Below are positions 21,444-29,928 of a stretch of 64,000 nt of DNA, piece after piece. Origin of the DNA: Saccharothrix longispora (lineage in GTDB: Bacteria > Actinomycetota > Actinomycetes > Mycobacteriales > Pseudonocardiaceae); contig NZ_NSDM01000005.1 in assembly GCF_030852425.1 (NCBI RefSeq), positions 124,338 through 188,337 of the forward strand, in the 5' to 3' direction. Position 1 is the first letter of the stretch, and the number at the start of each line of letters is the position of its first letter. A program made the translations under genes and the position numbers. The notes under the pieces are model-generated. The model was not told where the DNA came from and ran no database searches. It saw only the letters and a program-made list of their open reading frames with translations.

Positions 21444-23618
21444 ATGGCTCGTCTGTTGTACCGACTCGGCTTCGGCGCCCACCGGCGCCGACTGGCCGTC
21501 GTCCTGCTGTGGCTGCTCGTCCTGGCCGGCACGGGCGTCGGCGCCCTCACGCTGGCCGGGCCGACCTCGAACAGCTTCTCGATCCCGGGGCAGGAGTCGA
21601 CCACCGCCCTGGACAAGATCAAGGAGCAGTTCGGCTCCGGCGGCGGCGCGACCGCCCGCGTGGTGCTCAAGGCGCCGGACGGGCAGCAGCTGACCACGCC
21701 GGAGAACGCGCAGCGGATCGGCGAGCTGGTGGCCGAGCTGGGAACCCTGCCGGGCGTGTCCTCGGCGAGCAACCCGCTCGACCCGCAGGCACCGTCCGTC
21801 AACCCCGCGCAGGACACCGCGTACAGCACGGTGACCTTCGACGCCAAGGCCGGCGACGTGACCGGGGAGCAGCGGACCGCGCTGCTCGACGCCGTGGCCG
21901 ACGCGCGGGACGCCGGGATGACCGCCGAGGTCACCGGTGAGGCCGTGCAGGCCCCGCCGCACATCGGCGGCATCGTCGAGGTCATCGGCGTCGCGCTGGC
22001 CCTGCTGGTCCTGGCGCTGACCTACGGCTCGCTCGTCCTGGCCGGCATGAACCTGCTGACCGCCGCGGTCGGCGTGGGCATCGGCGCGCTGGGCGTCACC
22101 ATCGCCACCGGCTTCATGGAGCTGTCGTCCACGACGCCCATCCTGGCCACGATGCTGGGCCTGGCGGTCGGCATCGACTACGCCCTGTTCATCATCAACC
22201 GCTACCGTCAGGAGCTGCGGCGCGGCCGGGACGTCGGCGACGCCATCGGCATCGCCGTGGGCACCGCCGGGTCGGCCGTGGTCACCGCGGGCATCACCGT
22301 GGTCATCGCCCTGGTGGGCCTGGCCGTCGCGGGCATCCCGTTCCTGACCCAGATGGGCATCGCGGCCGCCGCGACCATCGTCGTCGCCGTCCTGATCGCC
22401 GTCACCCTCGTGCCGGCCGTGCTGAGCTACCTCGGCCGCCGCGCGCTGCCCCGCAAGCAGCGCACCGCGCCCGCCACCACCGACGAGCACGAGGGCAGGG
22501 GCTTCTACCGCGGCTGGGCGGGCGGTGTGACCCACCGCCGGGTCACCGCGCTGCTGCTGTCCGTGCTCGCCCTGGGCGCGGTCGCCGTCCCGGCCGCCTC
22601 GATGCAGACGACCCTGGTGCAGACGCCGCCCGCGACGAGCACCCAGGCCCGCGCGGAGCAACTGCTGTCCGACGGGTTCGGCGAGGGCTTCAACGGCCCG
22701 CTCATCGTCCTGTTCGAGGGCGACGGCGCGGTCCAGGCCGCCACCGAGGCCGGTCAGGAGATCACCGGGGTCGACGACGTCGCCCTCGTGACGCCGCCGG
22801 CGCCGAACGCCGACGGCACCGCCGCGATGCTGACCGTCATCCCCGAGTCCGGCCCCACCAGCGAGGCCACCCTGCGGCTCGTCGACGACCTGCGCGACCG
22901 GCTCGCCGGCACCGAGGGCGTCACCACCTACGTCACCGGCGCCACCGCGGTGAGCGTCGACGTGGCCGCCACGCTCGACAGCGCGCTGCCGCTGTACCTG
23001 GCCGTGGTCGTGGGCCTGGCGCTGATCCTGCTGATCCTGGTGTTCCGCTCGCTGCTGGTGCCGCTGGTCGGCGTGCTGGGCTTCCTGCTCACCATCGGCG
23101 CGTCGCTCGGCGCGACGGTGGCGGTGTTCCAGTGGGGCTGGCTGGCCGACGCGGTCAACCTCGACACCACCGGGCCGCTGATCAGCCTCACCCCGATCAT
23201 CGTGATCGGCATCCTGTTCGGACTCGCGATGGACTACCAGGTGTTCCTGGTGTCCCGGATGCACGAGGCGCACCACCGCGGCAGCGCTCCCCTGACGTCC
23301 ATCACCACCGGCTTCCGCCAGGCCGCGCCCGTGGTCGTCGCCGCCGCGCTGATCATGTTCTCGGTGTTCGCGGGCTTCGTCCCGTCCGGTGAGCCGACGA
23401 TCAAGTCGATCGCGTTCGCCCTGGCGATCGGCATCCTCGTGGACGCCTTCGTGGTCCGCATGGTGATCGTCCCGGCGGCGCTGGCACTGCTCGGCGGGAA
23501 GGCGTGGTGGCTGCCGAAGTGGCTGCACTGGCTGCCCGAGCTGGACGTCGAGGGCACGCAGCTCGACGACCACCCCGCGCGGGCCGACGAGCGGCCCAGG
23601 GCCGAGGTCGCCGGCTGA
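21444..23618 (+). CDS. MMPL-family RND-like transporter
   Basis: 724 residues, 12 transmembrane helices in two six-helix halves with two outer domains. MMPL hallmarks include TTPILATMLGLAVGIDYALF in the first half and TPIIVIGILFGLAMDYQVFL in the second; each carries the Asp-Tyr pair of the proton relay. Typically exports lipids or drugs using proton motive force. Short C-terminal cytoplasmic tail rich in charged residues. Co-transcribed with the TetR gene and closed by a strong hairpin at 23636. Confidence 0.92.
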   Translation: MARLLYRLGFGAHRRRLAVVLLWLLVLAGTGVGALTLAGPTSNSFSIPGQESTTALDKIKEQFGSGGGATARVVLKAPDGQQLTTPENAQRIGELVAELGTLPGVSSASNPLDPQAPSVNPAQDTAYSTVTFDAKAGDVTGEQRTALLDAVADARDAGMTAEVTGEAVQAPPHIGGIVEVIGVALALLVLALTYGSLVLAGMNLLTAAVGVGIGALGVTIATGFMELSSTTPILATMLGLAVGIDYALFIINRYRQELRRGRDVGDAIGIAVGTAGSAVVTAGITVVIALVGLAVAGIPFLTQMGIAAAATIVVAVLIAVTLVPAVLSYLGRRALPRKQRTAPATTDEHEGRGFYRGWAGGVTHRRVTALLLSVLALGAVAVPAASMQTTLVQTPPATSTQARAEQLLSDGFGEGFNGPLIVLFEGDGAVQAATEAGQEITGVDDVALVTPPAPNADGTAAMLTVIPESGPTSEATLRLVDDLRDRLAGTEGVTTYVTGATAVSVDVAATLDSALPLYLAVVVGLALILLILVFRSLLVPLVGVLGFLLTIGASLGATVAVFQWGWLADAVNLDTTGPLISLTPIIVIGILFGLAMDYQVFLVSRMHEAHHRGSAPLTSITTGFRQAAPVVVAAALIMFSVFAGFVPSGEPTIKSIAFALAIGILVDAFVVRMVIVPAALALLGGKAWWLPKWLHWLPELDVEGTQLDDHPARADERPRAEVAG

Positions 23619-23635
23619 TCCGAGCGGTCACGTCC

Positions 23636-23677
23636 ACGCGAGGAGCCCCCACGACGGGTCGTGGGGGCTCCTCGCGT
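23636..23677 (+). terminator. Strong hairpin after the MMPL gene
   Basis: Perfect 20-bp arms (ACGCGAGGAGCCCCCACGAC at 23636-23655 and its complement at 23658-23677) with a 2-nt loop, starting 18 bp after the MMPL stop. There is no U tract, as is common for actinomycete terminators. Confidence 0.8.
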
Positions 23678-23840
23678 CCCGGCCCCGTGCCGCACGGCTC
23701 AACGGCCCGACCGTTCGGCCGACGCCGGCTGCGCAGCGTTCGCGGACGCACCGTCCGGTGTGGTCCGAACGAGGTAGCGGCACTGCGCTTTTAGGTGCAC
23801 GGGCCCAGCGGCCGGACGCGCGCGACCGTACGGTCCGGGC

Positions 23841-24755
23841 ATGTCGAAGCTGCTCAGCGTCATCGGCGTGGCCGCCGCCGCGGCACTGCTCGCCACCGGG
23901 TGCAGCGGAACCGGCGCCACCGCGTCGGACGACCGGCCGGTGGTGCTGACCACGTTCACGGTGCTGGCCGACATCGCCGCCAACGTCGCGGACGGGCACC
24001 TGCGGGTGGAGTCGATCACCAAGCCCGGTGCGGAGGTCCACGGCTACGAGCCGACACCGGACGACGTCAGGAAGGCCGCGCGAGCCGACCTGGTCATCGA
24101 CAACGGACTGAACCTGGAGGCGTGGTTCGCGCGGTTCGTCGCCGAGGTCGACGCCCCGCACGTCGTGGTCAGCGACGGGGTCGAGCCGGTGCCGATCGCC
24201 GAGGACGCCTACGCGGGCAAGCCGAACCCGCACGCGTGGATGTCGCCGCTGAACGTCCGGACCTACGTGGACAACCTCGTCCGCGCCTTCGCCGACCTGG
24301 CCCCGGCGCACGCCGGCGACTTCCGGGCCGCGGGCGACCGCTACGGGGACGAGCTCCAGCGGGTGCACGACGACCTGGTGGCGGCGCTCGCGGTGCTGCC
24401 GGCAGGCAAGCGCGCGCTGGTGACCTGCGAGGGCGCGTTCTCCTACCTGGCGCGCGACGCCGGGCTGACCGAGCGCTACCTCTGGGCGGTCAACGCCGAG
24501 CAGCAGGCGACCCCGCAGCAGGTCGCGGGCGTCGTCGACTTCGTGCGCGCCAACGCGGTGCCCGCCGTGTTCTGCGAGTCCACCGTGTCCGACGCGGCGA
24601 TGCGGCAGGTCGTCGCCGCCACCGGGGCCGCGTTCGGCGGCGTGCTCCACGTCGACTCGCTGTCCACACCGGACGGTCCGGTGCCGACCTACCTGGACCT
24701 GGTCCGCCACGACGCGCGGACCATCACCGCCGCGCTGACCGGGAGGGCCGGGTGA
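23841..24755 (+). CDS. Metal (Mn/Fe/Zn) ABC transporter binding lipoprotein
   Basis: 304 residues. Lipoprotein signal with lipobox ATGC (Cys near 21). ZnuA/PsaA/SitA family (cluster A-I) with ligand segments GAEVHGYEPTPDDV and GKPNPHAWMSPLN (two His), an acidic residue at VTCEGAFSYLARDAG and VDSLS. The HGYEP plus NPHAWM pattern, with no His-rich loop, favours Mn or Fe over Zn. No obvious Fur box lies upstream; TTTTAGGTG near 23789 is only a weak DtxR half-site look-alike. First gene of a three-gene importer operon. Confidence 0.9.
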   Translation: MSKLLSVIGVAAAAALLATGCSGTGATASDDRPVVLTTFTVLADIAANVADGHLRVESITKPGAEVHGYEPTPDDVRKAARADLVIDNGLNLEAWFARFVAEVDAPHVVVSDGVEPVPIAEDAYAGKPNPHAWMSPLNVRTYVDNLVRAFADLAPAHAGDFRAAGDRYGDELQRVHDDLVAALAVLPAGKRALVTCEGAFSYLARDAGLTERYLWAVNAEQQATPQQVAGVVDFVRANAVPAVFCESTVSDAAMRQVVAATGAAFGGVLHVDSLSTPDGPVPTYLDLVRHDARTITAALTGRAG

Positions 24756-25528
24756 GCGCGGCCGAGGTCGGGGTCGCCGTCGTCGGGGTCGCCGCCGTCG
24801 AACTGGCGGACGTGACGGTCCACTACGGCGACGTGCTCGCGCTCGACGGCGTCACGCTGTCCCTCCGGCCCGGTCTGGTGTGCGGGCTGGTGGGCGTGAA
24901 CGGCTCGGGCAAGTCCACGCTGTTCAAGGCGATCACCGGCCTGGTGCGGCCGGACCGCGGCGCGGTGCGCGTCCGGGGTGGTCCGCCCGGCGCGGCGCGG
25001 CGCGCGGGCGAGCTGGCCTACGTGCCGCAGAGCGAGGCGGTCGACTGGTCGTTCCCGGTGTCGGTGCGGGACGTGGTGATGACGGGGCGGCACGGTGGGC
25101 TGGGGTTCACCCGCCGCCCGCGCCGGGCCGACCACGACGCCGTGGACCGGGCGCTGGAGCGGGTCGGCCTCACCGACCTCGCCGACCGGCAGGTCGGCCG
25201 GCTGTCGGGCGGGCAGCGCAAGCGCGCGTTCGTCGCCCGCGGCATCGCGCAGCAGGCCCGCGTGCTGCTGCTGGACGAGCCGTTCTCGGGCGTGGACAAG
25301 CGGTCGGAGGCGACGATCACGCGGCTGCTGCGGGAACTGGCCGCCGACGGCGCCGCGGTGCTGGTGTCGACGCACGACCTGCGCGCGCTGCCCGACCTCG
25401 CCGACGAGGCGGTGCTGCTGATGCGCCGGGTCCTGGTGCACGGCCCGCCGCACGAGGTGCTGCGGCCGGACAACCTCGTCCGCGCGTTCGGCCTCGACGT
25501 GACCGCGCGCGACGGGGAGGCCGGGTGA
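24752..25528 (+). CDS. Metal ABC transporter ATP-binding protein
   Basis: 258 residues. Walker A GVNGSGKST, Q-loop (YVPQSEAVDW), ABC signature LSGGQRKRAF, Walker B VLLLDEPFSGVD, switch His in STHDL. It matches the ZnuC/SitB-type ATPase of cluster A-I importers. GTG start overlaps the binding-protein stop by 4 bases, and its own stop overlaps the permease start by 4 bases, so all three are coupled. Confidence 0.93.
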   Translation: MSAAEVGVAVVGVAAVELADVTVHYGDVLALDGVTLSLRPGLVCGLVGVNGSGKSTLFKAITGLVRPDRGAVRVRGGPPGAARRAGELAYVPQSEAVDWSFPVSVRDVVMTGRHGGLGFTRRPRRADHDAVDRALERVGLTDLADRQVGRLSGGQRKRAFVARGIAQQARVLLLDEPFSGVDKRSEATITRLLRELAADGAAVLVSTHDLRALPDLADEAVLLMRRVLVHGPPHEVLRPDNLVRAFGLDVTARDGEAG

Positions 25529-26391
25529 CCGCCTACGAACTCCTGGTGGAACCCCTCGGCTACGGGTTCATGGTGCGGGCGCTCGCGGCCATGGTGATCG
25601 CCGCCGCCGTGTGCGCGGTGCTCTCGTGCTGGCTGGTGCTCATCGGCTGGTCGCTGATGGGGGACGCGGTGTCGCACGCCGTGCTGCCCGGCGTGGTGCT
25701 GGCCTACGTGCTGGGCGCGCCGTTCGCGCTGGGCGCGGTGGTGTTCGGCTTCCTCGCCGTCGCGCTCATCGGCGTCATCCGCGACACCAGCCGGATCAAG
25801 GAGGACGCGGCGATCGGCACCGTGTTCACCACGCTGTTCGCCCTGGGGCTGGTGCTGATCTCGGTGACGCCGAGCCAGACCGACCTCAACCACATCGTGT
25901 TCGGCAACCTGCTCGGCGTGGGCCGCGCCGACCTGGGCCAGATCGCCGTGCTCGGCGCGGTCGCGCTCACCGCGCTGCTGCTCAAGCGCCGCGACTTCAC
26001 CCTCTACGCCTTCGACCCGGTGCACGCCCACGCCATCGGCCTCGACCCGAGGTTGCTGGGCGCGGCCCTGCTCGGCCTGCTGGCGCTGACCTGCGTGGTG
26101 GCGCTCCAGGTCGTCGGCGTGGTGCTGGTGGTGGCGATGCTCATCATCCCCGGCGCGACCGCACACCTGCTCACCGACCGGTTCGGGTGGATGCTGGTGA
26201 TCGCGCCGGCGGTGTCGGTCGGCGCGGCGGCGGTCGGGCTGTACCTGAGCTACCACCTCGACACCGCGTCCGGGGCCATGGTGGTGCTGGTGCAGGGGGC
26301 GGTGTTCCTGCCGGCGTACCTGTTCGGGCCGCACGGCGCCCTCGCGGGGCGGATCGCGGCGGGCCGGCGCCGGGCCCGGACGTGCGGCTGA
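25525..26391 (+). CDS. Metal ABC transporter permease
   Basis: 288 residues with eight or nine transmembrane helices of the ABC-3 (ZnuB/SitC) family. Family motifs: WSLMGDAVSHAVLPGVVLAY near the start, RIKEDAAIGTVFTTLFALGL in the middle, and VVAMLIIPGATAHLLTDR late. GTG start in a GTGA overlap with the ATPase gene. It completes the importer. Convergent with the esterase gene, only 6 bases between stops. Confidence 0.93.
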   Translation: MTAYELLVEPLGYGFMVRALAAMVIAAAVCAVLSCWLVLIGWSLMGDAVSHAVLPGVVLAYVLGAPFALGAVVFGFLAVALIGVIRDTSRIKEDAAIGTVFTTLFALGLVLISVTPSQTDLNHIVFGNLLGVGRADLGQIAVLGAVALTALLLKRRDFTLYAFDPVHAHAIGLDPRLLGAALLGLLALTCVVALQVVGVVLVVAMLIIPGATAHLLTDRFGWMLVIAPAVSVGAAAVGLYLSYHLDTASGAMVVLVQGAVFLPAYLFGPHGALAGRIAAGRRRARTCG

Positions 26392-26397
26392 CCCCCG

Positions 26398-27327
26398 TCA
26401 CCCGCGTGGCACGCCGAGCGCGGCGGCGAGCCAGTCGTCCGCGCGGGCGTGGAACCGCCGCGTCACCCCCGTGCGGCGGGCCCAGCTGTCGAACCCGTGC
26501 GGCGCGCCCGGCACCACGTCCGCGGTGACCTCGACGCCCGCGGCGCGCAGGCGCTCGGCGTAGGCCAGGTCCTCGTCGTGGAACAGGTCGACGGAGCCGA
26601 CCCCGATCCACGTGGGCGGCAGGCCGGCCAGGTCCGCGGCGCGGGCGGCGACGGAGAACGCCGGGGCGGTGGGCGCGCCGGGTTCACCGCCGAGGTAGGC
26701 GCGCCAGCCGGTGGCGTTGCGGCGGTTGTCCCACACGCGGTGCTTCACCGCGTCGAGGTCGCGGCGCGCGGCGGTGCGGTCGTCGAGCATGGGCGAGTCG
26801 AGCCACTGCGCGGCCGGTGCCGGACCGCCCTCGGCGTGCAGCCGCTGGACGAGGCACGCGGCCAGGCCACCGCCCGCGCTGGCGCCGCCCAGGGCGACCC
26901 GCGCGGGGTCGACTCCCAGCTCCGCCGCGTTGCGGTGCAACCACGTCCAGCCCGCGAGGCAGTCGTCGAGGGGCGTCGGGAACGGGTGCTCGGGCGCGAG
27001 GCGGTAGTCGACGGAGACCACGGTGATGCCGAGCGTGCGCGCGAGGGCGACGCAGCGGGCGTCGTCCATCCTCGGGTTGCCCAGCACGTACCCGCCGCCG
27101 TGGACCCAGTAGAGCGCGGCGGGCACGGCGTCGGCGACCGGCCGGTAGAGCCGCAGCGGCACGGGCGCGTCGGCGACGTCGCGGACCCGCACGCCGTCGG
27201 CGCGCGCGGCGGGGATGCGCGCGCTCGCGGCGCGGACCAGGCGCAGCACCAGCCGGTTGCCGATGGGCAGCGGCGGCAGGCGGCGGACGGGGCCGCGCAA
27301 CTCGGGGTCGATCAGCTCGATGTCCAC
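26398..27327 (-). CDS. HSL-family alpha/beta hydrolase (esterase)
   Basis: 309 residues. The oxyanion-hole HGGGY motif (YWVHGGGYVLGNPR), nucleophile elbow GGASAGGGLA, catalytic Asp region (GSVDLFHDEDLAYAERL) and His (GAPHGFDSW) are all intact: a hormone-sensitive-lipase-type carboxylesterase (acts on short acyl esters). GTG 27327 with GAGGA upstream. It diverges from the MarR gene with three shared palindromic sites between, so it is probably the MarR target and may remove a phenolic or fatty ester sensed by MarR. Confidence 0.9.
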   Translation of the reverse strand: MDIELIDPELRGPVRRLPPLPIGNRLVLRLVRAASARIPAARADGVRVRDVADAPVPLRLYRPVADAVPAALYWVHGGGYVLGNPRMDDARCVALARTLGITVVSVDYRLAPEHPFPTPLDDCLAGWTWLHRNAAELGVDPARVALGGASAGGGLAACLVQRLHAEGGPAPAAQWLDSPMLDDRTAARRDLDAVKHRVWDNRRNATGWRAYLGGEPGAPTAPAFSVAARAADLAGLPPTWIGVGSVDLFHDEDLAYAERLRAAGVEVTADVVPGAPHGFDSWARRTGVTRRFHARADDWLAAALGVPRG

Positions 27328-27501
27328 GGGTTCGGTTCCTCCACGGGCTCGGGTGGGTGGTGGGCACAGGATCACAGCCGGTGGGCGTCGCGCCCGTCAC
27401 GCCGCACCTCGGTCGCGGACGTCGCGGCCCCCCGGCCCCTCGGGCGTGCCGGTGACGACGGCGGTGCCGCGCGTGAACGGGTTCACGCGACACTCCTGTA
27501 G

Positions 27502-27572
27502 TTCGAGTCTCGAAGTTCTCAGCGGGACGGTAACAGCTTCGAGCATCGAAGCAAATCCGTTCGAGGTTCGAA
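27502..27572. promoter_or_regulatory. Three MarR-type palindromic operator sites
   Basis: Three 13-bp copies of TTCGANNNTCGAA: 27502-27514, 27538-27550 and 27560-27572 (spacers GTC, GCA, GGT). The second and third start 22 bp apart, two helical turns. They also sit inside a larger inverted repeat, GGTAACAGCTTCGA...TTCGAAGCTGTTACC (27529-27581). Placed between the divergent esterase and MarR starts, they fit a dimeric MarR repressor that controls both. Confidence 0.8.
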
Positions 27573-27589
27573 GCTGTTACCGTGGCCGC

Positions 27590-28000
27590 ATGGACGAGCT
27601 GGAGGCCGTCGTGCGGGCCAACCACGAGGTCTTCATGCTCACCGGCGACCGGATCGCCGCCGCCCTCGCCGACCACGGCCTCACCCACGCCACCGCGCAG
27701 GCGCTGTGCGCGATCGACCCGGACGAGGAGCCGCCGTCGATGAAGGCGATGGCCGGGCGGCTGCACTGCAACGCGCCGAACCTGTCGTTCGTCACCAACC
27801 AGCTCGTCGGCCGGGGCCTCGTCACACGCGTCGCCGACCCGCGGGACCGGCGCTCGCGGGTGCTGGTCCTGACCGACGAGGGGCGACGCGTGCGCGCCGA
27901 CGTCATGCGCGCGACCCTGCGGCAGACCCCGCTGGCCGGCCTGGACGAGGCGGACCTGAGGACCCTGGCGGCGATCCTGGACCGGGCGCTGCGCGGCTGA
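27590..28000 (+). CDS. MarR-family repressor
   Basis: 136 residues. Winged helix: EPPSMKAMAGRLHCNAPNLSFVTNQLVGRGLVTR, then the wing DPRDRRSRVLVLTDEGR, all standard MarR. ATG 27590 directly follows the third operator copy, so the ribosome site is weak. No cysteine redox pair apart from C near 45 and 66, so a ligand rather than an oxidant is likely. It controls the divergent esterase. Confidence 0.9.
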   Translation: MDELEAVVRANHEVFMLTGDRIAAALADHGLTHATAQALCAIDPDEEPPSMKAMAGRLHCNAPNLSFVTNQLVGRGLVTRVADPRDRRSRVLVLTDEGRRVRADVMRATLRQTPLAGLDEADLRTLAAILDRALRG

Positions 28001-28014
28001 ACCGCCGGTCACCG

Positions 28015-28035
28015 GCCCGCGCGCCGGGCGCGGGC
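28015..28035 (+). terminator. Weak GC hairpin after MarR
   Basis: GCCCGCGC / GCGCGGGC arms (28015-28022 and 28028-28035) with a 5-nt loop, 15 bp after the MarR stop. Short, no U tract. Confidence 0.4.
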
Positions 28036-28842
28036 GGCACGGGCCGCATCGGCGAGCGACCTCGACGTCACGGGCAGGAGCCGGCGACCCACCGGTCGAT
28101 GGCGCTGCGCGAGCTGCCGGTGCCGTTCCTCGGGCTCAGCGACCCGCACGCCGAGGCGCCGACCAGGACGCCGGCCGTCGAGCCGACGGCGAGGGCAGCC
28201 GACCGGCGGGCATCCGGGCCCCGGACCCGGCTGCCGCGACTGGGCGCGGACCCGCTGACCACGACCACCGCCGACGGCCGCGAACCCGTGTTCTCGCTGG
28301 TGCTCGGCAACTCCGCGTCCGTCCGTGCCGCGCGACACCGAGGACGCGGTCGCGGACCGGTCGGTCGCAGCCGGGCGCCGAGGCCCAGCGGCGGGGTGTC
28401 GTCACCGAGGCGGACCCGGAACTCGACCCGGAGTGCCCGTGGACGGAGTCCTGCCGACCTGAGCCCGTTCCGCGGACGGCCGCGAACCCCTCGGGCGAAT
28501 CGGTCTCGTCGGACGCGAGCAGCCGAAGCCGTCCTCGTGGAGGCCCGGTCCCCACTCGTCGCGCGCCTCCAGCCAGGCCGCGTGCAGGCCCGCGGTGGGC
28601 TTGATCAACTCGTGCACACGGTGACGGTACCGGTCGGGAATGACACAGGCTTGTCCGGTGACTCCCCCGTTCGGCCCTTCACTTTCGTAAGGACCGTTCA
28701 TAAGTTGAATGAGTCTGATGCAAAAGTCCGGGGACGATGACCGAAAGTCCGTCCGTCGACTCGGGTCACCGACGATCTTTCGACTCTTCCGACTGCCAGC
28801 GGCCCGAGGGGCCGGTTCTCGTCGCGCGCCGAACGGAGCAGG
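28036..28842. other. Largely gene-free interval with a gene relic
   Basis: About 800 bases between the MarR gene and the laccase gene. No intact open frame has recognisable domains; the long frames on both strands look like GC-driven shadows. The only interpretable content is the GNAT relic at 28440-28617. The last ~150 bases before the laccase are comparatively AT-rich (TTCATAAGTTGAATGAG near 28700), where its promoter should lie. Confidence 0.5.
28440..28617 (-). pseudogene. Relic of a GNAT acetyltransferase N-terminus
   Basis: From GTG 28617 on the minus strand, about 32 residues (HELIKPTAGLHAAWLEARDE and GPGLHEDGFG) match the N-terminus common in actinobacterial GNAT acetyltransferases. 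One base shift near 28520 then gives LLASDETDSPEGFAAV, the next part of the same family. Beyond that the similarity is lost and no acetyl-CoA site is found. Probably a truncated, decaying gene. Confidence 0.5.
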
Positions 28843-29895
28843 ATGGACAACGACGCCCAGACCGGCTGGCCGACCAGGTCGCTCTCCCGCCGCACCGTGC
28901 TGACGACGAGCGCGGTGGGCCTGGCCGTCCCCGCCGTCGTGGCCCCCGGCGCGGCGCCCCGTCGAGAGGCCGCGGCGCAGGACGGGACCGTCAAGCGGGT
29001 CACCGTCTACGCCGAGGCGCTGCCCGGCAACCTCTACGGCTACGGCCTGGCTCCGGGCGAGGCCACCGTCCCGGGCCCCACCTTCGAGGTCTACGAGGGC
29101 GACACCTTGGAGATCACGCTGGTCAACAACACCGACCGGCGGATGTCGATCCACCCGCACGGCGTGGACTACAGCACCGACTCCGACGGCGCGCCGCTGA
29201 ACAACTCGTTCAACAACCCGGGCGAGACGCGCGTCTACACGTGGCGCACGCGCGGGATGACCGGCGCCGGCGGCGGCAGCAGGCGGTTCATGCCGGGCAG
29301 CGCGGGCTACTGGCACTACCACGACCACGCCATGGGCACCGACCACGGTTCGCTGGGCGTCGCGCGCGGCCTGTACGGGGCGCTGGTCGTGCGCCGGCGC
29401 GGCGACCTGCTGCCCGACAGGCAGTTCGTCGCCGTGTTCAACGAGATGTCGATCAACAACCAGGTCGCGCCGCACACGCCGATCTTCGAGGCGCGCCTCG
29501 GCCAGCGCGTCGAGTGGATCGCCATCGGCCACGGCAACCAGTTCCACACCTTCCACCTGCACGCGCACCGCTGGGCCGACAACCGCACGGGCATGCTCGA
29601 AGGCCCGGCGGACCCCAGCCAGGTCGTCGACAACAAGGACCTCAACCCCGGCAGCTCGTTCGGGTTCCAGGTCATCGCCGGGGACGGGGTCGGTCCGGGC
29701 GCGTGGATGTACCACTGCCACGTGCAGTCCCACTCCGAGACGGGGATGTCGGGCATCTTCCTCGTGCGCAACGCCGACGGCTCCATGCCGCCCGGCGCGC
29801 AGGACGCCGTCGACCGCTTCCGGGGCCACGCCCACGGCACGGCGGGCGCGGCCGGACGGGCGCCGGACCGGGCACAGCCGCACGAACACCACTGA
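28843..29895 (+). CDS. Two-domain multicopper oxidase (small laccase)
   Basis: 350 residues. Tat signal (SRRTVL with the Arg pair at 16-17, then a hydrophobic run to about 35). The length and motif order match two-domain SLAC laccases: HPHG (104-107), HYHDH (158-162), HTFHLH (235-240) and HCHVQSHSETGM (H291, C292, H293, H297, M302). These supply the trinuclear cluster and the type-1 copper. Secreted folded; oxidises phenols or other electron donors with O2 to water. His-rich tail (PHEHH). The next gene starts 33 bases later in the same direction, forming an operon of secreted proteins. Confidence 0.92.
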   Translation: MDNDAQTGWPTRSLSRRTVLTTSAVGLAVPAVVAPGAAPRREAAAQDGTVKRVTVYAEALPGNLYGYGLAPGEATVPGPTFEVYEGDTLEITLVNNTDRRMSIHPHGVDYSTDSDGAPLNNSFNNPGETRVYTWRTRGMTGAGGGSRRFMPGSAGYWHYHDHAMGTDHGSLGVARGLYGALVVRRRGDLLPDRQFVAVFNEMSINNQVAPHTPIFEARLGQRVEWIAIGHGNQFHTFHLHAHRWADNRTGMLEGPADPSQVVDNKDLNPGSSFGFQVIAGDGVGPGAWMYHCHVQSHSETGMSGIFLVRNADGSMPPGAQDAVDRFRGHAHGTAGAAGRAPDRAQPHEHH

Positions 29896-29928
29896 CCGCA
29901 CGGCCTGCCAACGGTGAAGGAGTCGGCA

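Noticed and set aside
23780-23800. DtxR/MntR box before the metal importer
   Set aside because: TTTTAGGTG matches only part of one half-site and there is no palindromic partner.
28036-28439. Intact gene between MarR and the GNAT relic
   Set aside because: Both strands have open frames, but none has a ribosome site, a domain or typical composition.
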